Shown: positions 60,247-64,000 of the stretch, piece by piece
How the letters are laid out: each line of letters opens with the position of its first letter
How positions within the stretch are numbered: position 1 is the first letter of the stretch
Made by a program: the position numbers and the translations under genes
The notes under the pieces: model-generated
Database searches by the model: none
Told to the model about the DNA's origin: nothing
Seen by the model: the letters and a program-made list of their open reading frames with translations, nothing else
Source of the DNA: Chryseobacterium gleum
GTDB lineage: Bacteria > Bacteroidota > Bacteroidia > Flavobacteriales > Flavobacteriaceae
DNA: 64,000 nucleotides
Direction: 5' to 3'
Assembly (NCBI GenBank): GCA_945897915.1
Contig: CAMDGB010000007.1
Coordinates: 19,117 to 83,116, forward strand

Positions 60247-62163
60247 TTAATCTATAATAATAAACTCTGATCTTCTATTCTCTTGATGTTGCGCTTCCGT
60301 ACAACTAATTCCATCAACACATTCGTTTATTAATTTTGATTCTCCATAACCTGACGCTTTTAATCGCTCTGGTGCAATGCATTGATTAATTAACCAATCT
60401 CTGGTAGACTCCGCTCTTTTTTGAGATAATTTTTGATTGTATTCCGATGCATATTGACTATCCGTATGCGAACGAACATCTATATTCATTTGAGGATACT
60501 CTTTCATAATATCTGCAATTTTTTGCAATTCTAGTGCCGCATCATTACGAATCAAATACTTATTTAAATCAAAATAAATAATTCGAATACCAAGTATTTT
60601 TGCCAAATCAACTTCAGACAATTCTAACACTTTTTTCTTTAATTTAAATTCAAGATTGGTGTTTTTTTCTTTAAAAGCAATTGGCCCTTCATAGGTTTCA
60701 TAATCAGGGTGCGTGATGGTTACGAAGTAGTTTTTTTGTTGTTCTAAATCGGGGACTTCAAATTTTCCGTCTTTTGAAAGTAATTTTGCCATTTGTTTTT
60801 TGTTTCCGTCTAAAAGTACCACTATAGCTTCAACAGGTTGGTTAGTCGCTTCCTCTTGAACGATAGCGTTAATTTTAAATATTTTAGGAATTTCTAATTC
60901 TTTGAAGCGATAAATATCGTCCTTCCCTTTATTGTCTTCAGGTCGATTAGAAGTAAAAAAACCATCTTGAATTTGGTCTTTATAAATCAATCCAAAATCA
61001 TCAAAAGAAGAATTTATTGGTTGTCCGAAAGTTTTAATTTCTTTATGTTCACTATCTAAATGAACATAATACATATCTAACCCTCCAAGTCCAGCTCTGG
61101 CATCAGAAGCAAAGATAAGCACATTATCTTGAGTGATAAATGGAAATGTTTCTCTTCCTTCGGTGTTGATGTTGTCTCCCAAATTTTTAAGTTCACCAAA
61201 AGTATCATTTTCCAATATAGCAATTTTGTAAATATCCGACATCCCTTTACTCCCTGGTCTGTTTGAAGAAAAATACAATTCTTTTTCATTTGGAGAAAGT
61301 GCTGGGTGTGCGCAACTAAAATTATCACTATTAAAAGGTAATTCTATTACATTGGTCCATTTATTTCCGTCATAAGTAGCTTTATAAATTTTAAGTAAAA
61401 CCGTGTTTAACGTATCGGTTTTTGCTTTTGTTTTTAACTGATTATTTCGAGTGAAATACATCGTTTTGCCATCTATGGTAAACACCGCTGATGACTCGTT
61501 GTAAAATTTGTTAATTCTAGCATTAAACCCTTTTGGAGCGCTTATAACGCTGTCATTATCAAAATCTACTAAATATAAATTTGTGTAGGATTCATTGGTC
61601 CAAGTATGTTTGCTTGCCAATGATTTTGTAGTTGATTTTGTAGAACTAAACACCACTGATTTTTCTCCATAAAAAGCAGGTGAAAAATCAAAATAGGGTG
61701 AATTTATTCCTGCGTTTTTTACTTTCGCTGTGCTGGTTGCTATGGTGTTTTTTGATAAATATTCTTTATTTGAATTATACACTTTTACACGAGCGTCGTT
61801 TGGATATTTTACTCCCATTTTTTGCATGAAAGCGTCTGCTTTTGAGTAATCCCCTTGCGTTTTTAATGCATTTACATATTTATTATACGTATTTGCCGAA
61901 AGATCATCTGTTACTGTAAATAAAGAATCGTACCAAATTTTTGCTGGAGCAAAATCAGCTTTATAATAATACGCATTCGCTAAGTTTTCAAATAATTCTT
62001 TCGATTTATAGCCGTCTTTTGCTAATTCTTCATACAATTTAATGGCTTTTGGATAGGCCAATTCATTATACTTTTTTTGAGCAAGATTCAACTTGCTGTC
62101 TTGAGCTACTAGAAACTGAGTACTCATTAGTACTACTAGTAAGTATATTAATTGCTTTTTCAT
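60247..62163 (-). CDS. OmpA-family outer membrane protein with PD40 propeller (T9SS/PorE-like layout)
   Basis: 638 aa. Signal peptide (MKKQLIYLLVVLMSTQFLVAQ), TPR-like repeats (about 25-130, KLYEELAKDGYKSKELFENLANAYYY), WD40-like PD40 beta-propeller blades (SCAHPALSPNEKELYFSSNRPGSKGMSDIY, GGLDMYYV, DDIYRF), a carboxypeptidase-like or Cna-type beta domain (about 425-505) and an OmpA C-terminal peptidoglycan-binding domain (IDVRSHTDSQYASEYNQKLSQKRAESTRDWL). This order is seen in proteins encoded next to PorP/SprF genes. It likely ties a surface or secretion structure to the cell wall. 10 nt after the PorP/SprF stop. Confidence 0.92.
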   Translation of the reverse strand: MKKQLIYLLVVLMSTQFLVAQDSKLNLAQKKYNELAYPKAIKLYEELAKDGYKSKELFENLANAYYYKADFAPAKIWYDSLFTVTDDLSANTYNKYVNALKTQGDYSKADAFMQKMGVKYPNDARVKVYNSNKEYLSKNTIATSTAKVKNAGINSPYFDFSPAFYGEKSVVFSSTKSTTKSLASKHTWTNESYTNLYLVDFDNDSVISAPKGFNARINKFYNESSAVFTIDGKTMYFTRNNQLKTKAKTDTLNTVLLKIYKATYDGNKWTNVIELPFNSDNFSCAHPALSPNEKELYFSSNRPGSKGMSDIYKIAILENDTFGELKNLGDNINTEGRETFPFITQDNVLIFASDARAGLGGLDMYYVHLDSEHKEIKTFGQPINSSFDDFGLIYKDQIQDGFFTSNRPEDNKGKDDIYRFKELEIPKIFKINAIVQEEATNQPVEAIVVLLDGNKKQMAKLLSKDGKFEVPDLEQQKNYFVTITHPDYETYEGPIAFKEKNTNLEFKLKKKVLELSEVDLAKILGIRIIYFDLNKYLIRNDAALELQKIADIMKEYPQMNIDVRSHTDSQYASEYNQKLSQKRAESTRDWLINQCIAPERLKASGYGESKLINECVDGISCTEAQHQENRRSEFIIID

Positions 62164-62173
62164 AGTTTATTTT

Positions 62174-63103
62174 TTAGAAAAATCTTGGTGATGCTACTTG
62201 TTTCTTTCTGCTAAATTCATATCTCAAAAATAATTCGTGAGAACCCGAATTGTAATTGGCTAATTTGGTGACTTCTGCATCGTATCCGTACCCAATAAAC
62301 CAGTTGTCATTAACTTGAAATCCCGCTAAGGCACTCATAGCAGCATCCCATCTATAAGCCGCTCCTAAAGTAAATTTTTCTTGAAATAAGAAATTTGCTG
62401 AAAGGTCCAATTGTAAAGGTGCGCCTTGTACAATTTTAGCTAAAAATGCTGGTTTAAATTGAATATCTGGGTTTATGTCTAATACTTTTCCCCCAATAAT
62501 ATGGTAGTGCATACGCTCATAAGGCACCGAAGTAGCACTATAAGTGACTTGTGATTTATCAAAATGTTGCGTTTCTAACATATTTGGAATAGAGATTCCT
62601 AAGTACGTGGTTTCAGAATACCAATATGCACCCGCTCCAAAGTTTGGAGAAAAACGATTGTCTATATTATACTGTGCCAACGCATCTCCTTGATTATAAA
62701 TGTGTAATTTCGAAAAATCTACATTTAATAAATGCGCTGTAGCGCGAAGACCAAATGCCAATTTATAGGTGTCCGATGTATTAATAGTATAGGAGAAGTC
62801 CGCTGAAATTGTACTCTCGTCTGACGGCCCGATTACATCATTCATAAAACTTAATCCTACTCCAACATTTGATTCCCTAAATGGAGAATGAATGGCAAAT
62901 GTATTTGTAGTTGGCGCGCCATCTAATCCTACCCATTGGGTTCTGTGTAAGCCAAAAACACTAAGATTCCCTCTTGATCCTGCATAGGCCGGATTGATAT
63001 TCATAGTGTTATACATATAATTAGTATATTGAGCATCTTGCTGTGCATACAGCGTTGCAATTGCAAAAAAACTAAAAATAATACTTCCTAAAACTTTTTT
63101 CAT
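62174..63103 (-). CDS. PorP/SprF-family type IX secretion outer membrane protein
   Basis: 309 aa from the ATG at 63103 (MKKVLGSIIFSFFAIATLYAQ, a signal peptide). The ORF track uses a GTG 39 nt earlier that lies within a hairpin, so it is rejected. Family features: QDAQYTNYMYNTMNINPAYAGSRG, GLHRTQWVGLDGAP, SFMNDVIGPSDESTISADFSY and a barrel-like C-terminus (NWFIGYGYDAEVTKLANYNSGSHELFLRYEF). SprF-type proteins are needed for surface delivery of specific T9SS type-B cargo encoded next door, here the upstream CHU_C protein. Confidence 0.93.
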   Translation of the reverse strand: MKKVLGSIIFSFFAIATLYAQQDAQYTNYMYNTMNINPAYAGSRGNLSVFGLHRTQWVGLDGAPTTNTFAIHSPFRESNVGVGLSFMNDVIGPSDESTISADFSYTINTSDTYKLAFGLRATAHLLNVDFSKLHIYNQGDALAQYNIDNRFSPNFGAGAYWYSETTYLGISIPNMLETQHFDKSQVTYSATSVPYERMHYHIIGGKVLDINPDIQFKPAFLAKIVQGAPLQLDLSANFLFQEKFTLGAAYRWDAAMSALAGFQVNDNWFIGYGYDAEVTKLANYNSGSHELFLRYEFSRKKQVASPRFF

Positions 63104-63116
63104 AGTATTGCTTTTT

Positions 63117-63150
63117 TTAAAGGGGGTGAAGTGAATTTTCACCCCTTTAT
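63117..63150. other. Intercistronic hairpin between cargo and PorP/SprF genes
   Basis: AAAGGGG...TGAA pairs with TTCA...CCCCTTT with one bulged G and a 7-nt loop; T-runs lie on the plus-strand side. For the minus-strand operon the T-run is on the wrong side for a strong terminator. A processing or attenuation hairpin that sets the cargo-to-SprF ratio is possible. Confidence 0.45.
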
Positions 63151-63154
63151 TTTT

Positions 63155-64000
63155 TTATTTGTTTAGATATAAATATCCTACTCGTTGTTTCCATTCACCA
63201 GTAGCGTTTTTGTATTTCAAGACATACCAATACGTTCCTACAGGTAATTCTGAAACTTGGCTTACTGTAACTCTACCTTCAGAAATTCCTCGGAAGAATT
63301 TATTGCCTTGTCCATAACCTTCAACATCAAATACTTTTACGCCCCAACGGTTGTAAATTTCTAACTCGTTTTCTGGATATCTTTCAATGTTACGAATCAC
63401 AAATACATCATTATCACCATCTCCATTTGGCGTTACCAAGTTGAAGATTTCTAAGTCATCATCAGAAGGTGTGTGATTATTTACCTCTAAATAATCTGGA
63501 ATTCCATTTCCGTTTGGATCGAATGGCTCGTTTGGATTTGGTCCAATTTCTTCACCGTTTGATAATCCATCTCCATCACAATCTCCTTCTAAAAATTCTT
63601 GACTTAATGGTAACGTAGAATTTGCCATTATTGCATCACAGCCATCAGCTGGATCTGTTCCGTCAATAATTTCTTGACCATTAGTAACTCCGTCGCCGTC
63701 ACAATCTGCATTATTCCAGCTTGCTGCTTGTGGAAGTGTAATACTTGAAGCTTCAAAATCACAAGGGTCGTTTGGATCAGTACCATCTAGAATTTCTTGT
63801 GCATCCGTAACTCCGTCTCCATCTGAATCTGTGTCTAAATAATTAGGGATACCGTCTCCATCTGTATCATCGTTTCTTGGGTCGCCATCGTTATCTACAT
63901 CCTCATCAATAGTGTCTATTCCATCACCGTCATCATCTACATCATATGGATCAACCGCTCCATCATTGTCTGTGTCTCCTGGCGTTTCACCACCGTTTGA
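63155..64000 (-). CDS. Large surface protein with calcium-type repeats and CHU_C (T9SS type B) C-terminal domain, C-terminal part
   Basis: At least 282 codons, open to the right edge; the ORF track shows only the part after an internal Met at 63628. Upstream residues are Asp-rich thrombospondin type 3-like repeats (DTDNDGAVDPYDVDDDGDG, DTDGDGIPNYLDTDSDGDGV, GDCDGDGLSNGEEI), likely Ca-binding. The end (LEIFNLVTPNGDGDNDVFVIRNIERYPEN...VGTYWYVLKYKN...QRVGYLYLNK) is the gliding-motility-associated C-terminal domain used as the type B T9SS signal. It lies 51 nt before the PorP/SprF start, as in SprB-SprF-type pairs. Probably an adhesin. Confidence 0.92.
   Translation of the reverse strand, partial: SNGGETPGDTDNDGAVDPYDVDDDGDGIDTIDEDVDNDGDPRNDDTDGDGIPNYLDTDSDGDGVTDAQEILDGTDPNDPCDFEASSITLPQAASWNNADCDGDGVTNGQEIIDGTDPADGCDAIMANSTLPLSQEFLEGDCDGDGLSNGEEIGPNPNEPFDPNGNGIPDYLEVNNHTPSDDDLEIFNLVTPNGDGDNDVFVIRNIERYPENELEIYNRWGVKVFDVEGYGQGNKFFRGISEGRVTVSQVSELPVGTYWYVLKYKNATGEWKQRVGYLYLNK

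Overview
The window comes from a member of the Flavobacteriaceae (Bacteroidota), most likely Flavobacterium or a close relative. The DNA is very AT-rich. Clear promoters have the Bacteroidota form (-33 TTTG/TTG, about 18-22 nt, -7 TAnnTTTG). Shine-Dalgarno sequences are rare. There are SusC/SusD genes, type IX secretion (T9SS) sorting domains, a PorP/SprF protein and a gliding-motility-type C-terminal domain. No plasmid or phage replication genes are visible, and most of the window looks like ordinary chromosome.

Layout. 1-4.1 kb (-): efflux operon reading MIase-like protein, TetR regulator, TolC-type channel, periplasmic adaptor and RND pump (pump cut by the window edge), with a probable TetR operator on its promoter. 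4.3-5.6 kb (+): polyprenyl synthase and a small unknown protein. 5.6-7.6 kb (-): PhoD-like phosphatase and a small outer-membrane barrel. 7.7-11.7 kb (+): sucA-sucB. 11.8-14.3 kb (-): secreted beta-propeller protein with a T9SS tag.

14.6-35.5 kb is a complete starch/maltodextrin locus. A seven-gene (-) operon encodes a maltose permease, beta-phosphoglucomutase, GH65 phosphorylase, GH97 SusB, GH13 SusA-like enzyme, esterase and a second GH13. It is followed (-) by a LacI-type regulator gene and then, divergently (+), by susC-susD-susE-like and a large T9SS-tagged GH13 amylase. The outer-membrane proteins and the exported amylase would bind and cut starch and import oligosaccharides. Periplasmic enzymes would trim these to maltose/glucose. 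The permease, phosphorylase and mutase would convert maltose to glucose and glucose-6-phosphate. A perfect 16-bp palindrome upstream of susC is the likely LacI-family site.

35.6-41.4 kb: DUF3050 protein, glutaryl-CoA dehydrogenase, the trmN6-rimM-rpsP group (rpsP has an unusually long repetitive acidic tail), and an M20 dipeptidase. 41.5 kb: tRNA-Leu(TAG). 41.6-52.9 kb is a heme region: a (-) operon hemA-C-D-E-F-B plus a cytochrome c, and a divergent (+) operon with an AraC-type regulator, hemH, hemJ, an orphan histidine kinase and an enoyl-CoA hydratase. 53-54.6 kb (-): prs-rplY.

54.8-58.4 kb is the only accessory-looking segment. A serine recombinase gene runs into tRNA-Leu(CAA) and its terminator. 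It is preceded by a small unlisted ORF and a MerR-like gene. Divergent from these are a small Cys/His zinc-motif protein and a one-TM protein. 58.7-64 kb (-): a T9SS-related cluster with a type-B cargo protein (cut by the window edge), PorP/SprF, an OmpA/PD40 protein, a 69-aa unknown and a TlpA-like thioredoxin protein. No CRISPR array, rRNA, IS element or known riboswitch was seen, and no gene-free stretch exceeds 300 bp.
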